NCBI GenBank assembly: GCA_032622095.1
Contig: CP136063.1
Coordinates: forward strand, 268,021,426-268,085,425
Length of the DNA: 64,000 nt
Direction: 5' to 3'
DNA from: Siphonodentalium dalli
Lineage: Eukaryota > Mollusca > Scaphopoda > Gadilida > Siphonodentaliidae
Shown here: piece by piece, positions 36,040 to 46,860 of the stretch
Layout: the number at the start of each line of letters is the position of its first letter
How positions within the stretch are numbered: position 1 is the stretch's first letter
Notes under the pieces: generated by a model
Told to the model about the DNA's origin: nothing
The model's input: only the letters and a program-made list of their open reading frames with translations
Database searches by the model: none
Translations under genes and position numbers: made by a program

Positions 36040-36725
36040 AGTACTGAATAGATTTTCCTCCTCTTGGTTTACAAGCACCGTCGTTAGAGAAAGAATAATG
36101 TGGGAGCATCCTATTGTTAACCCTTTACCCAACAAACCGGCCAAAACCGGCCAAATAAAGCTTCAACAGCCTAAAATATCTTCGGTCTGTCTCAATAGAA
36201 CCATACAAATATGGATATCATTGGAACCGGTTCAATGACCACATTGTGATGGTTACAGTTATGCCCTGTGCTAATGCATTCTCTTATATATGCGAGTCGA
36301 CCATAGGTCGCCTCGCATATATAAGAGAATGCATTGGCCTAAAAAATTCAAAAAAATCTTTTTTTAACACTTTTACCATTTTTTCTTACATTCTTTAACA
36401 ATTTTATAATTTTTAATGTGTTAAGCCAATGCATTCTCTTATATATGCGAGGCGACCTATGGTCGACTCGCATATATAAGAGAATGCATTGGCACAGGGC
36501 CGTTCTGTTGGGTAAAGGGTTAAGAAACGGAAAGAGCAATGGGCCTTTCATAACCTGATTATCAGGGATCTATCTGTATGATGACGAAGAACACTTTTAG
36601 AGTACTTCAGATTGAACAGAGAACAATTTGCCCAGGTGCTTCATCTCATTGCACCAGCCATAACGAGAAGCCGAACACATGTGAGAGAAGTCTTATGTCC
36701 CCGACAAAGGCTGGTCATAAGATTA
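36040..36725 (+). pseudogene. PIF/Harbinger (HARBI1-like) transposase fossil, split by a MITE
   Basis: Left piece (36040-36116) reads ERIMWEHPIV. The right piece (36524-36725) continues KKRKEQWAFHNLIIRDL, then, after a frame change, DDEEHF and EYFRLNREQFAQVLHLIAPA and TRSRTHVREVLCPRQRL. This is the N-terminal region typical of PIF/Harbinger transposases (W-x-HPI...KR...G-x-FHNL...FF-YFR(L/M)...F-x-LL-x-I-x-P...T-x-(L)R-x-x-(I/V)-x-P-x-(Q/E)RL). The reading frame crosses the MITE exactly if the MITE and one TTAA are removed. Stops near 36580 and the missing catalytic DDE portion show an old fossil. Confidence 0.75.
36117..36523 (-). mobile_element. TTAA-flanked twin-hairpin MITE, copy 3 (reverse orientation)
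   Basis: A 407-bp copy in reverse orientation relative to 13585-13985, with intact TIRs and both hairpins, and a central spacer like that of copy 1. It sits in the TTAA of the codons Val-Lys (GTTAAG) of the Harbinger fossil. The fossil therefore gives independent evidence that TTAA is the duplicated target. Confidence 0.9.
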
Positions 36726-36729
36726 TGTA

Positions 36730-37787
36730 TAAGATAAGTTTATATTTTGAGAATTAATTGATTTTATTTTCAAAAAATATCAACAAACAATCATGAACAG
36801 CCTTTTAACCGGGTGTGAAAACTTCTAAAATATTTTTTTAAAAGCTTTCATTTGAAGCTTCAACCTAATCTAATAAAAACAATACCTGTATATGGAACTT
36901 ATTCAAACTAATTATTCAAAGGAATTATGTTTTTTCTACCCGTTAGTTATAAGCATCGATTCGGTAATAAAATCTTGTGTCGTAGGTTCACTGGAGCTTT
37001 GTAACATAGAGCGCTCATGCGATCCCATATTATATGGCGAATGTGATATTGGAATCGAAACCGCACAGCATCTGCGGTTGCTGTTGCATCTGTGGTTACT
37101 GGTGAGCAGGGAGAGGCATGCCAAATATTACGTCACAATAGGAAATTCTTGATTATTCGAAACATTTGGTAGTATGCGTTGTTCGCATTCGATTGTCGTA
37201 TCAAATAATCGTTGTCGCAGGTATGTGTCCTTGTCAATTGAAAATCATATGTTGGTAGTCGACGAAAACGGATGCGACTTTATACGCATACGTAAATCGG
37301 ATTCGTTTCACGCAGGTATGTGTGCTCAGCTTTAATGTGAAATTTAAATTAGCATGCGTGATATGTACCATGAACCATGTCTATTGTGAGTCCGATAACT
37401 ATAGTTTAAATCGGATGAAAATAAGAGTTATGTTCTTAAATGTATAATCAAAAGGGCGCATTAATTTGGTCATGATTCATACAAACATTATCCCCTGATG
37501 TATATTAAGTGGTTAAATACTGAGGTTTAAACTGGGTATGACGAATCAGGCCACGGAGTGTATGCCCTCTGTTTGTACTGAGTTCTGCATATATCGCTCA
37601 GTATTATTTTCACACCCATTGGTTGATATGGGAAGTACCAATTTATTTTATGGATGTGAACGCACATGTCTAGAACACTATAGATCTTGTCCATCAAGAT
37701 ATAGCTTACATGTATGTACACACGTGATGGCGTTTGTGATATGCAACTTGTAGACCGTATTAATATTATAGTTTACCGTTATTTCAG
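36730..37787. other. Intron end, no supported feature
   Basis: No recognised gene. An 86-codon plus ORF at 36892-37152 contains several Cys and a donor-like CTG|GTGAGC at 37101, but it is not needed to join the flanking DOMON exons and matches no family I know. A repeated GCAGGTATGTGT phrase occurs at 37218 and 37313. Confidence 0.4.
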
Positions 37788-37883
37788 GGGGATGACAGCG
37801 TCATAGAATGCTTGTATCAAAATGGGCGTGTCCAAGTGTCCCACTCACACAACGTTGGCTTAGAAAATATTCGGCTCATGAGT
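37788..37883 (+). CDS. FRRS1/FRRS1L-like DOMON-domain protein, exon B
   Basis: A 96-bp, phase 0-0 exon between a polypyrimidine acceptor (CCGTTATTTCAG) and the donor AGT|GTAAGT. Its 32 residues (GDDSVIECLYQNGRVQV, then SHNVGLENIRL) are the middle of a DOMON domain. Homologues have KMG(D/G)DDV(I/M)xC, a short strand ending in V-x-V, then NVG. It joins the end of exon A (STDKKM) without a gap, and the codon phase agrees. The intron between A and B is 10.4 kb and full of mobile elements. Confidence 0.88.
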
Positions 37884-38654
37884 GTAAGTATTATCATCTT
37901 AAGTATAATATACGACCGCGCAGCGTTGCACACTTCTTGTTTTACCCTTTGTTGTGGAAACCGCGCTTTGACCACAGTCAGAGTAATCAAATACACGTGG
38001 TTACCGACGTAATGTAATTGTCTCACTAACATGAACGTGGCCAAAGGGTCTTGAAATTTTGAACAAAGTCGAGGCTGAAACACGACAAATACCACATCCC
38101 TGATAATTATAAATGAAGATAACTTCGATCTCGAATGGGAAAAACAATTCTCTAGCTACGTCATACTTAGTTCCAACTGAAACGGCATTTTCCCTATATT
38201 AGCGGGCTTATGTTGCCGATCGAACATTTGTCGGGTTAATCCTCTCCCCCATTCCGATATAACAGCGGTCTAGTGTTGCCGATCGGACGTTTGTCGATTT
38301 AATCCTCTCTCCCGTTCCGATAGAAGAAAACCATAATCAGAAATGGTAACGCCCTCAAGATTATATTATTACGCATAAATAAAAATTATAAAAAAAATGT
38401 AAAATATATTGGTTACATGAATGCACCGCCCCAGAATTACGTTAAAGCAACTAATCATTCAAATTATTACAAAAAAATACGGCTTATTACTGCAGGTTTC
38501 TCATTCACCACACCAGAAGTCTCTAAATGCGGATCAAAAATCGGAGTCATTGTGTTCCCGCCATAAAATCTTCAACAGTGGTCCAGCCATTGTTGATATC
38601 TAAACACTGAAAGCAATTAATGCGGTCATAATAGTTACATACTGCAACTATCAA
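37884..38654. other. Intron with a two-copy 63-bp repeat and a repeat shared with 46.7 kb
   Basis: 38201-38326 holds two copies of a 63-bp unit (TGTTGCCGATCG(A/G)AC ... TTAATCCTCTC). 38330-38455 is similar to 46738-46860 (AGAAATGGTAACGC(C/G)CTCAAG, then TAAAATATATTGG, then CAGAATT(A/C)CGTTAAA), indicating a dispersed repeat. Confidence 0.6.
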
Positions 38655-39200
38655 TCCAGCGAATATGATATGATTGATAGAAAAAATACAATATTATGAT
38701 GATCGTGTCGTTATCTGTTTAAAATACGTATCAATTGACATATACGCACCCGTTACCTCATTAAAATCAACATATTTCGACCATTTTAGGGGACCTCCGC
38801 GAATTTGGGGATCTTCGCAAATAGGGACCTACTGCGAATTGTCACAACAGGCTATCAGTTGGTTGAATACTATTTCCCTTTTTACTAATGTAAACAAGTA
38901 AATATCGAATGACGATACATATATTTCTAAACAAGCATTGCAAATAATGTTATTGGGACGAAACGTCGCAAGACTTGTTCCGTATTATGATGATGGTGAT
39001 GATATGATTGATAGAACAAACCACTCTTATGATGATCGTGTCGTTATTTGTTTAAAACATGTATCAATTGACATATACGCACCCGTTCCCTCGTTAAAAT
39101 CAACATATTTCGACAATTTTAGGGGAACACCGCGAATTCGGGGACCTCCGCAAATATATCTCCACAAATAGGGACCTACTGCGAATTGTCAAAACCGGAA
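38655..39200. repeat. Direct duplication of a ~200-bp segment
   Basis: 38655-38850 and 38998-39200 share long stretches in the same order (ATGATTGATAGA, ATGATGATCGTGTCGTTAT, CAATTGACATATACGCACCC, AAATCAACATATTTCGAC, GGGACCTACTGCGAATTGTC). About 145 bp lie between the copies. The copies differ at several percent of positions. Confidence 0.8.
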
Positions 39201-39464
39201 AAAAAACGATTATCTATTTATAAAACGTCCACAGACACACAGCGATCTAAAATTTGCCCACCAGTATACACCCGATGGGCGTTAATAAAAGTATACATCG
39301 TTTATTATATGTTATTATTCATGGCAATCTCACACGAATTCCCCGTCGAGTAAATTTTGGGCTAACGTTTGTTAGAATGTACCAAGTACATATCCATAGC
39401 AATACCATAGTAACACATGCTATAAGGCACACGTAAATGTACGGGTGACTAACCCTGCCTATTA

Positions 39465-39800
39465 TAAAACTTCATGGGGAAATCGTGGTGAAGATCGATA
39501 TTTGCCGGGCGTTAATGTTGGGAATTTGAGATATATCGCTTGAACTACGATGTTAGTATGTTAATGCGAGTCCGTGTTAAAACTAGAGTTATACCCCCTA
39601 CAATGTAAGTGTGTCAGTGCGAGCTTGTGTTAAAACTAGAGTTATACCTCCTATGATGTAAGTGATATGTCTCAGTGACCAAAACAATTGGATGCTGTCG
39701 ATAAATTTACAAATGTGAACAGGTAGAAGAATATCATACAAAGCTGTCGCAATAATTCAAAGACCCCGTCAAATTTTACACAAGAGCGAACACACGGACC
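39465..39800. repeat. Dispersed repeat, copy 1 (partner at 44010-44320)
   Basis: Shares with 44010-44320, in the same order: CATGGGGAAAT, TTGGGAATTTGAG, GTGTTAAAACTAGAGTTAT, GAACAGGTAGAAGAATAT and ATTTT..CACAAG. In this copy the GTGTTAAAACTAGAG segment is itself duplicated (39572 and 39628). The class is unknown; only two copies are visible here. Confidence 0.65.
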
Positions 39801-39836
39801 CCGACCCCCCAAAAGTATGCGAATACAGCATTGTAT

Positions 39837-39837
<1 letters not shown>

Positions 39838-39882
<45 letters not shown>
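39838..39882. repeat. (TA)n microsatellite
   Basis: About 45 bp of uninterrupted TA/AT dinucleotides with one early break. Confidence 0.95.
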
Positions 39883-39883
<1 letters not shown>

Positions 39884-40504
39884 GACGAATCTGAGATTCA
39901 TTACATAATCACATTTTAGCAAGGAAAACGATCCCGACACGGCTAATGTTAATACAAATTGATATTGTTTTCCATACCATTTCAAAAGAGGAAGTAAACT
40001 CACCGTCAAGAAAAAGTATAGTTCCATCTTAAATGTGTCTTTTCATATTGACAAAATTGTTCAATCAACCTTATCTCCCATGTTCATCTCACAGTCAGCA
40101 CTAAATAGCAAAAAACATATTGAATACCATAATAATAAACTTCCGGCATGGACATCGATATCATTGCGATAAGCTAGTTACGTCACTGCATGTTCCGATA
40201 ATACACGTGTGTCTTACCGGATTTAGTGGTTAATCGTGTGATAAATTAAATATAGTAACAACGCTCTATTGGCGAAGGTAGCAGTACAGAGCACTGATTA
40301 TTAAAACTTAGATTGAAATGTGCTAATCATTAGCGAAGTTAAAAGCCTCAAATTACGCTTGCTGTTTTGTTCATCCCTGTACAATTTCTTTGGTTAATAT
40401 AGGTCAATATACTAAATTTAGTACTTTTTATATGGACATCATACGCCACAATAAGATCTACCCATGCGCTAGAACTTAGATAGACCAGGTGCAGACTTTT
40501 CTTC

Positions 40505-41245
40505 GTCCTGTAAGAATGAAGATCGTTCAGTGTTAGTCTATTCCTGGTATGTTACCACTAAATATCGTTCATTGTTAGTCTATTCCTGGTATGTTACAAA
40601 TAAAGATCGTTCATTGTTAGTCTTATTCCTGATATGTTACAAATAAAGAGCGTTCATTGTTAGTCTTATTCCTGGTATGTTACCAATAACGATCGTGCAT
40701 TGTTAGTCTATTCATGGTACGTTACAAATAAAGATCGTTCATTGTTAGTCAACTCCTGGTATGTTACCAATAATGAGCATTCATTGTTAGTCTATTCATG
40801 GTATGTTACCAATAAAGAACATTAATTGTTAGTCTATTCATGGTATGTTACCAATAAAGAGCGTTCAGTGTTAGTATATCCCTGGTATGTTACCAATAAA
40901 GACCGTCCATTGTTAGTCTATTCCTGGTATATTACCAATAAAGATCATTTATTGTTAGTCTATTCATGGCATGTTAAAACAAAGAGCGTTCATTGGTAGT
41001 CTATTCATGGTATGTTACCATTACATATAAGTCATTTAGTCTACTCCTGGTATGTTACCAATACAGAGAATTCATTGTTAGTCCATTCCTGCTATGTTAC
41101 AAATAAATATCGTTCACTGTTAGTCTCTTCATGGTATGTAACCAATAAAGAGCATTCATTGTTAGTCTATTCGTGGTATGTTACCAATAAAGAGCGTTCA
41201 TTGTTAGTATATTAATGGATGTTACCAATAAAGAGCGTTCATTGT
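40505..41245. repeat. 42-bp minisatellite
   Basis: About 17 copies of a 42-bp unit (AAAGATCGTTCATTGTTAGT, then CTATTCCTGGTATGTTACCAA) with many substitutions and a few 1-bp indels. It lies in the intron between DOMON exons B and C. Frames stay open only locally (41012-41215). A single unit in inverted orientation lies at about 47936-47977. Confidence 0.93.
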
Positions 41246-42968
41246 TAGCGCATGCATGTAGAGTAAGTATTTTGCGTCCCATCTCAAACAATGGAGGGTT
41301 TCTCCTCTCTTTCTGGGATTCGAAGAACGGAAACGATTGATTTTCAAATTGTTTTCAGCTTTGTCATCTGCTTTATTCGTAGATTGTTTATTATAAACGT
41401 CATCACATTTACAAAATTCGTTAGGTCCCACTGATCACCCCCTTCCCCAATATAACAGCATGACATGTGTTAATCCACCAGCAAAATTAATGTCTAAAGC
41501 ACTATGCATAATAAACTATTCAGCTGGCCACATACAACAAAATATTTGTAATATTACGCAATCGGTGTTAATTATAAGTCCCCGATCGTTGCCATTGCAA
41601 CATGAACTTTTGGTGCTATTATAACTCTCTAGTATCGGACATGTGCTTCAAAGCAGTTCATGGGTAGGGCCTGCCTCTACTAGCAATACCATCGGATCGG
41701 ACCCACGTTTGAACTTCACCCCCACATTTTGTGACAATTATAAATTGAGATTTAGCAAATTCTAAGTCGAAAAAAGGATAGCTATCTCCCTCATAGATTG
41801 TCGTACCTGACCCAAATTCGAACTTGATCCACATTATCATGTATAATAATATGAGTAATGCATACACTTATACCATATAAGAAAGAAAATAAATGCCTAT
41901 AATTTGAGTTATCTTCCGGAATAATCTGTAACTTCTTAGTATAAAAGGTAACGACGCCGTCAGAAATGGCCGGGCCGGACCCAAATTCGAATTTGACCGG
42001 GACATTCTCATAGATAAGAAGACCATGCATGTTAGCCACATTCATAAAATTATGTCAAGTTATTAGCCATGTTCAGCCACACGTGACTGTAACGTGTAAA
42101 CGTGTGTTTCTATGGTACTGCTATGCATGGCTATTCGCATGGCGGGGAACGTCATGTGATCTTACGGCGCTAAAGCTACACGTTTTGAGACATCGGCCCA
42201 ACTTGTATGTAGCAGAATGGGCAAATAATAATCCGGTGGTAGAGACACGCGACATGCCCACATTGTCTTCAATCAAAACATAATCTTTCCGCGCGGACAC
42301 ATTGTAGTCTCCTATAGTCTCATACGGTCTAAACGGGTTTACCGTGTTCCTGGAGACGGAATGGTCACGTGAGTCATTTGACTTTTATTGGAGATGGCAA
42401 GGCACGTTACAAGTTACAGGTACGTTTGACTAAACCTGGCTATTGTCCCGACACGAAACGTATCGGATTGATAGAACATGACTGGGATATACATGCCCAG
42501 ACGGGCAGAAAACACTATTTCCAGATGAAAGAATAATGTTCTCTCTATATCACACGAAACCCATATTAATTACACCATTAAAAAAGTCAATAGATAGTTC
42601 CTTGTATCTCACTAGTGATGAATAGTCGTGCGCTTCGTGTGATATTTGGCATCGCGCCAACAAAATTACCGCGCGGATTAATACTATTTCGAAAAGCCGC
42701 GCATTAGACCAGCATCAGACATTGCAAAAAATGATTGATTTGTTCATCAAAATTAAATTCTTGCCCAACTTCGTTGTACTAACGAAAATAGGCACAAAAT
42801 CAAAGAGGCAAATTTGGGGATTATATTTTTCGTCCCCAGTCAGAGCGCACAATACTCTCGAATACGATTGTTAATGTGAAGCGTCTCAACTTCTTTCAAA
42901 TATTTTGTTTTATTAAAAAGGTAAAAGGCTCTATTTTTTCATGTGATATAAATGACATTCAACGAATT
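41246..42968. other. Intron interval with minor repeats
   Basis: 41690-42010 has diverged repeats of a phrase like CCGGACCCAAATTCGAA(T/C)TTGA (41698, 41811, 41978 approximately). No exon of the DOMON gene was recognised here, and none is expected because exons B and C are contiguous in homologues. Confidence 0.4.
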
Positions 42969-43085
42969 ATGTTATAATATTATAAGATTTTATAAAACTG
43001 GTTTGATAAATTTTATTCACAACGCGTCTACGACTCGTTCGTTGTGAATCAGATTTATCAAACTCGTTTCATAAAATCCTATATT
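42969..43085. repeat. Imperfect 117-bp hairpin
   Basis: The left arm (TTATAAGATTTTATAAAAC, GTTTGATAAATTTTATTCAC, AACG) pairs with the right arm (CGTTGTGAATCAGATTTATC, AAACTCGTTTCATAAAATCC, TA). About 13 nt form the loop. It is similar in style to the hairpin at 20691-20792. Confidence 0.7.
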
Positions 43086-44009
43086 AACTCGTTGGAGGTC
43101 CTCTATATAATGGAATACGCGACCAATGTCATTGGGACCTCACTCCGATGCCGATGACATATACCGAATTTAATTCAAAATAGATAACCCAAGACTGAGA
43201 TACATACCCGGACGTATTACGCCCGTTCCCATCGAGGGTACCTTATGTTTTTGTCCTTATCTGGTTATTTTATTATGTGGTCAGTTCTTAAGTGGTTATA
43301 ATTTTATATTCAAAGTGGGTACAGGTATAGAACTTGAGGAAAATGTGTGAGAGGATATCACAGTGCAAATATGACCATGTCTTAAGTGGTTATTAATTTC
43401 CAACACCATATTATTGCAAAGGCCAAATGCTTGATATCAAATTTCAAATGACATCTGTGTGCATCAAACTTTATATTTAGCAAAAGTATTGCGTTTTTTC
43501 ACCAAAATGTTATTGATATGATATTCTGTCTGAAGCAAAGAATAGTTGCAAACTAAAAAGTTGAGTATTTTTTTTAAATAGTTCTAATAGTATTGGTTTT
43601 GTGTGCCATATACTCATTATAGCTGGAATTCTTCAAGTAATATGTATGTCTAATAATGGCCCAGTTTCTGCTAAGTAGTAACCACACGATATGGACCAAG
43701 TTCTGTCTATTTTGTACCACACAAGATGGACACAAGTCCAAGTTCGGTATATATTGGAAAAAATATGACGGTGATATCATTTTTAGGCTACACACAAACC
43801 ACTTCGGGACATATTTGATGGGTCCATATTAAGTTGAAACCACTTAGCAAACACGTTTCACCTATAAGCCCCCACTCGACACATAACATACCACATAATA
43901 TAGCTATTACAAGTGCGGACACACATATGGAGCGACATGCGGTAGACAGGCAGACGGACAGTCAACCCAACATACTTCCCATTTGAAATGAACAGTTAAT
44001 TTGTTATAA

Positions 44010-44320
44010 TAGAACTGCATGGGGAAATTAAATGTTGGTGAAATTCGATATTAGCTGGGTGTTAACTGTTAAGAGATTGGGAATTTGAGTTATGTCGCTT
44101 GAACTGCGATTCCGTTGTGTCAATGCGAGTCTGTGTTAAAACTAGAGTTATGCCGCCTATGGTGAAAACGAAATTGCTGCCTTTGCGACCAGTATGATGG
44201 GTGGTTTCGAATACATACTATAACTGTGAACAGGTAGAAGAATATGAGACAAAGCATTCTATGTTGTGATAATTTAAACTCCTGTCCAATTTTTCACAAG
44301 CACGAACTAGTTTACTTTGC
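44010..44320. repeat. Dispersed repeat, copy 2 (partner at 39465-39800)
   Basis: See the partner copy for the shared phrases. It lies about 120 bp upstream of DOMON exon C. Confidence 0.65.
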
Positions 44321-44437
44321 TTATGCCAATTTTCCGGTTACGTTATTCTTATCAATAGCAGTTTGATTCGCGGAAATAAGTGTACCATGTTTTTAAATTT
44401 GGTCACGTGATAGCGGATAAATTGTCTTCAATTTCAG

Positions 44438-44591
44438 CATAGCGCAGGGATACTCCATCAAAATGGATCGTTCGAGGACGGCGAACTTCGTTGTGAACTT
44501 GACCGTGAGATATCGGTTGAAGGTTTCAGTAAAATATATGACCTCACTCAACCATGGTATCTCATGTTCGCGAAAGGGCCATCATCGTCGG
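44438..44591 (+). CDS. FRRS1/FRRS1L-like DOMON-domain protein, exon C
   Basis: A 154-bp exon (starts in phase 0, ends in phase 1) between the acceptor CTTCAATTTCAG and the donor TCGG|GTAAGT. It encodes HSAGILHQNGSFEDGELRCE, then DREISV, then YDLTQPWYLMFAKGPSSS. The pattern DG-x-L-x-C-x-(F/L)-x-R near the start and (P)(W/Y)YL(L/M)FA-x-GP near the end is the last part of the DOMON domain in FRRS1 and FRRS1L. The frame continues directly from exon B. The next exon (expected to begin by completing a Gly codon) was not recognised in the remaining 19 kb. It may lie beyond the window, past the LTR element. Confidence 0.88.
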
Positions 44592-44599
44592 GTAAGTAT

Positions 44600-44770
44600 T
44601 GACCACATTATAGATCGTGCCATGAATCTCTACCCCGGCTACGCCCATAGAATCATATTCCATCAGTTCGAAACATGGCAACTGTCTGAGGTTCTGTATA
44701 TATACCTGTTCTGACGAGGAACTTTATAACACTGAATAATCAACACAGGAAATGTATTTCTTTGTTAATA
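44600..44770. repeat. Dispersed repeat fragment (shared with 20.5 and 28.6 kb)
   Basis: TAGATCGTGCCATGAATCTC, TACCCCGGCTACGCCCATAG, then GACGAGGAACTTTATA. It has the same landmarks as 20545-20680, and its start matches the arm of the palindrome at 28604-28687. It begins 8 bp after the donor of DOMON exon C. Confidence 0.55.
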
Positions 44771-44844
44771 AATGTTCCTTAATGATATATGCCACAGTAG
44801 GGGTTGTCCCAACTCGAGATTAAATTTTTGTTTTACTTTTGTGA

Positions 44845-45010
44845 GTAGATATCTCAATAAACATTGAATTGATTGACTTGCAATATATTTTATTTGCATA
44901 ATATACAAAAGGGATTGGGGCACAAGTTTTTACAACTTACGAAGCCCCTCTCCCGATACAATAATAACATACATGTAATCAAGATGACGGTATAAACGTA
45001 TTGAATTGAT
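44845..45010 (-). mobile_element. 3' UTR end of a non-LTR retrotransposon
   Basis: Read on the minus strand: CATCTTGATTACATGTATG, a run ending GGGAGAGGGGCTTCGTAAGT, CTTGTGCCCCAATCCCTTTT, then CAAATAAAATATATTG (poly(A)-type signal). A related copy is at 49505-49690. This motif order resembles conserved 3' UTR ends of mollusc non-LTR elements. No ORF is attached, so it is heavily 5'-truncated. Confidence 0.5.
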
Positions 45011-45059
45011 TAACAGGGATAAATTCCATGATTGTAAGCTGTGAAAATCAAAATCGACT

Positions 45060-45440
45060 CAGCGTATGCCACCTATATCGTGCAGTATCGAGCTGGGACC
45101 TCTATTTGCTGTGATAGTATTAGCTGCATTGTTTTTTAAATGTTATAAACTTCCCTGTCAGAACATAAACACGTTCCCAGATTTTGAACTGGTGGAGTAT
45201 GATCACCACATGCATAGTCCGAGAGGGATCATGCTTATTCCTTCAATACATATATAAAGTAACCTGTATCGTGTATTATCGAGCTGCACTGTTTTTCAAT
45301 GTTATAAACTTCCTCGTCAGAACATAAAATGTTCCCAGATTTTGAACTGATAGAGTATGATATATGCGGGCATAGGCCGAGAGATATCATGTGTATTCCT
45401 CCAATAAACATATATCTAATGAATATAAAAACAAAGTGTA
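45060..45440. repeat. Two tandem copies of a ~180-bp repeat
   Basis: TATCGAGCTG, TGTTATAAACTTCC, GTCAGAACATAAA, GTTCCCAGATTTTGAACTG, GAGTATGAT and ATTCCT(T/C)CAAT occur in the same order at 45085-45240 and 45278-45405. The TGTTATAAACTTCC phrase links it to the 44600 repeat family. Small ORFs here are by-products. Confidence 0.75.
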
Positions 45441-45954
45441 TCTATTTCTCCATAATCATCTTAGTGGTGATGTTTTATAGATATACATGCATATCTTTTT
45501 GGCATATTTACCCATTGTGTGTCCTTTTGCCGTAGCTGCCATTGTGAACACTTTTTTTCTTAAAGCCTGCTAACACACATTAATGAGGACAAATGAGGGG
45601 AAGTGGCTTGAGGATTTTCGTTCGGGACTGTTATATCATTCATATTTCAAACTGCATCCCTTATCAAAAAGAAATTTCAAATCTGAAGGAATGTTAATTT
45701 ACCTGCTAAATTGTATTATAATTTTCCAACTTGTTTCTATCTCAGCCTACCTTTCACATTGCTGGAATATCCAAGCCTAATACTCCTACATTTGGCAATT
45801 TTTCAACTCAGGCTAAATGCAAATATAATTTTTGGCGGGAAACAACATGCTTTATAATACACATGAGTTGATACTTCAAATCGATTTAAACTTATTCTCC
45901 AATCTCACAGAATTTGTGAACTGGTGTTTCATGCATGAAATTTCCAAATATTAA

Positions 45955-46860
45955 ACAAATTGATAAAATATCAAAGTGCGATCTGAAGGACGCAAAAGGA
46001 ATTCGGTCAGTGCTTATTAAATTGTGGTACTGTGACATTCCAATCCTCACTGTTGGGAACAGTAGTAATCAACAGCTATTTGACTGAGTGTCCACTGGTT
46101 CTGTCAAATTATGAAAGCATATTTAAAACGAAACAAGCAACACGCGACCATTCTATGTGACACATATCACAGCGGTAGAAAATATGTTAAAACAGTTTTT
46201 ATTTCTCATTAAATGGAACCCCGTTCGTAAAACAGTCGTGTTCGTGTGATTTTCAAAATAAATTGAAAATGATTCAGACAGAATAGGGTCAACGTGACAT
46301 TTCTCGTGATATACCTCCACATACGGTACTTTTACTCAGCTGAAAATATTGTGCTTCAAATCTTCACGGATTTCGTGATATTTGGCTATTTTTCGCACAC
46401 TTTTGAGTGACACTTTTTAGAATTACAACAAAATTATGCACAATATGATTTCAAGATTCGTTATTGTTGTTCTAATTACATATGTAACACACGAACAAAT
46501 CAATATATACTAAATAATAAATACTACAGATGTCAAGCATCCGGATAGTTTCCTATTGAGTGTATGTTGATATTCTTGATAGTTTCCTATTGAGTGTATG
46601 TTGATATGCTGGCTAGTTTTCACTGCAAACTGCAAACATGACATGCCCGATGGCCGTTTAATTAGCTGGCATTTCCCGGCTACCGACTAGCTACCGAGTA
46701 GCCCTTGCTCGTTTTCGACAGGCTGCCATCAATCATAACAAGAAAACCAATGTCAGAAATGGTAACGCGCTCAAGATCATATATTATATACCCATGATTG
46801 TAATTATAGAATATAAAATATATTGGGTTCGCGAATGACCAACTCAGAATTCCGTTAAAA
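45955..46860. repeat. Dispersed repeat, uninterrupted copy (empty-site reference)
   Basis: 46000-46140 matches 48300-48477, and 46135-46750 matches 52015-52495, in the same orientation and order. The second copy is therefore split by the 3.5-kb foldback element at 48478-52014. Shared landmarks include GTACTGTGACATTC, AGACTGAGTGTCC-like and TCTGTCAAATTATGAAAG (left) and ATCACAGCGGTAGAA, TTTTTATTTCTCATTAAATG and ATTAGCTGGCAT (right). The junction in this copy reads CAACACGCGACCATTC. Confidence 0.8.

Noticed and set aside
36892-37152. Extra Cys-rich exon between DOMON exons A and B
   Set aside because: Exons A and B join directly in frame and match homologues without a gap, so no extra exon is needed. 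The peptide is not recognised.
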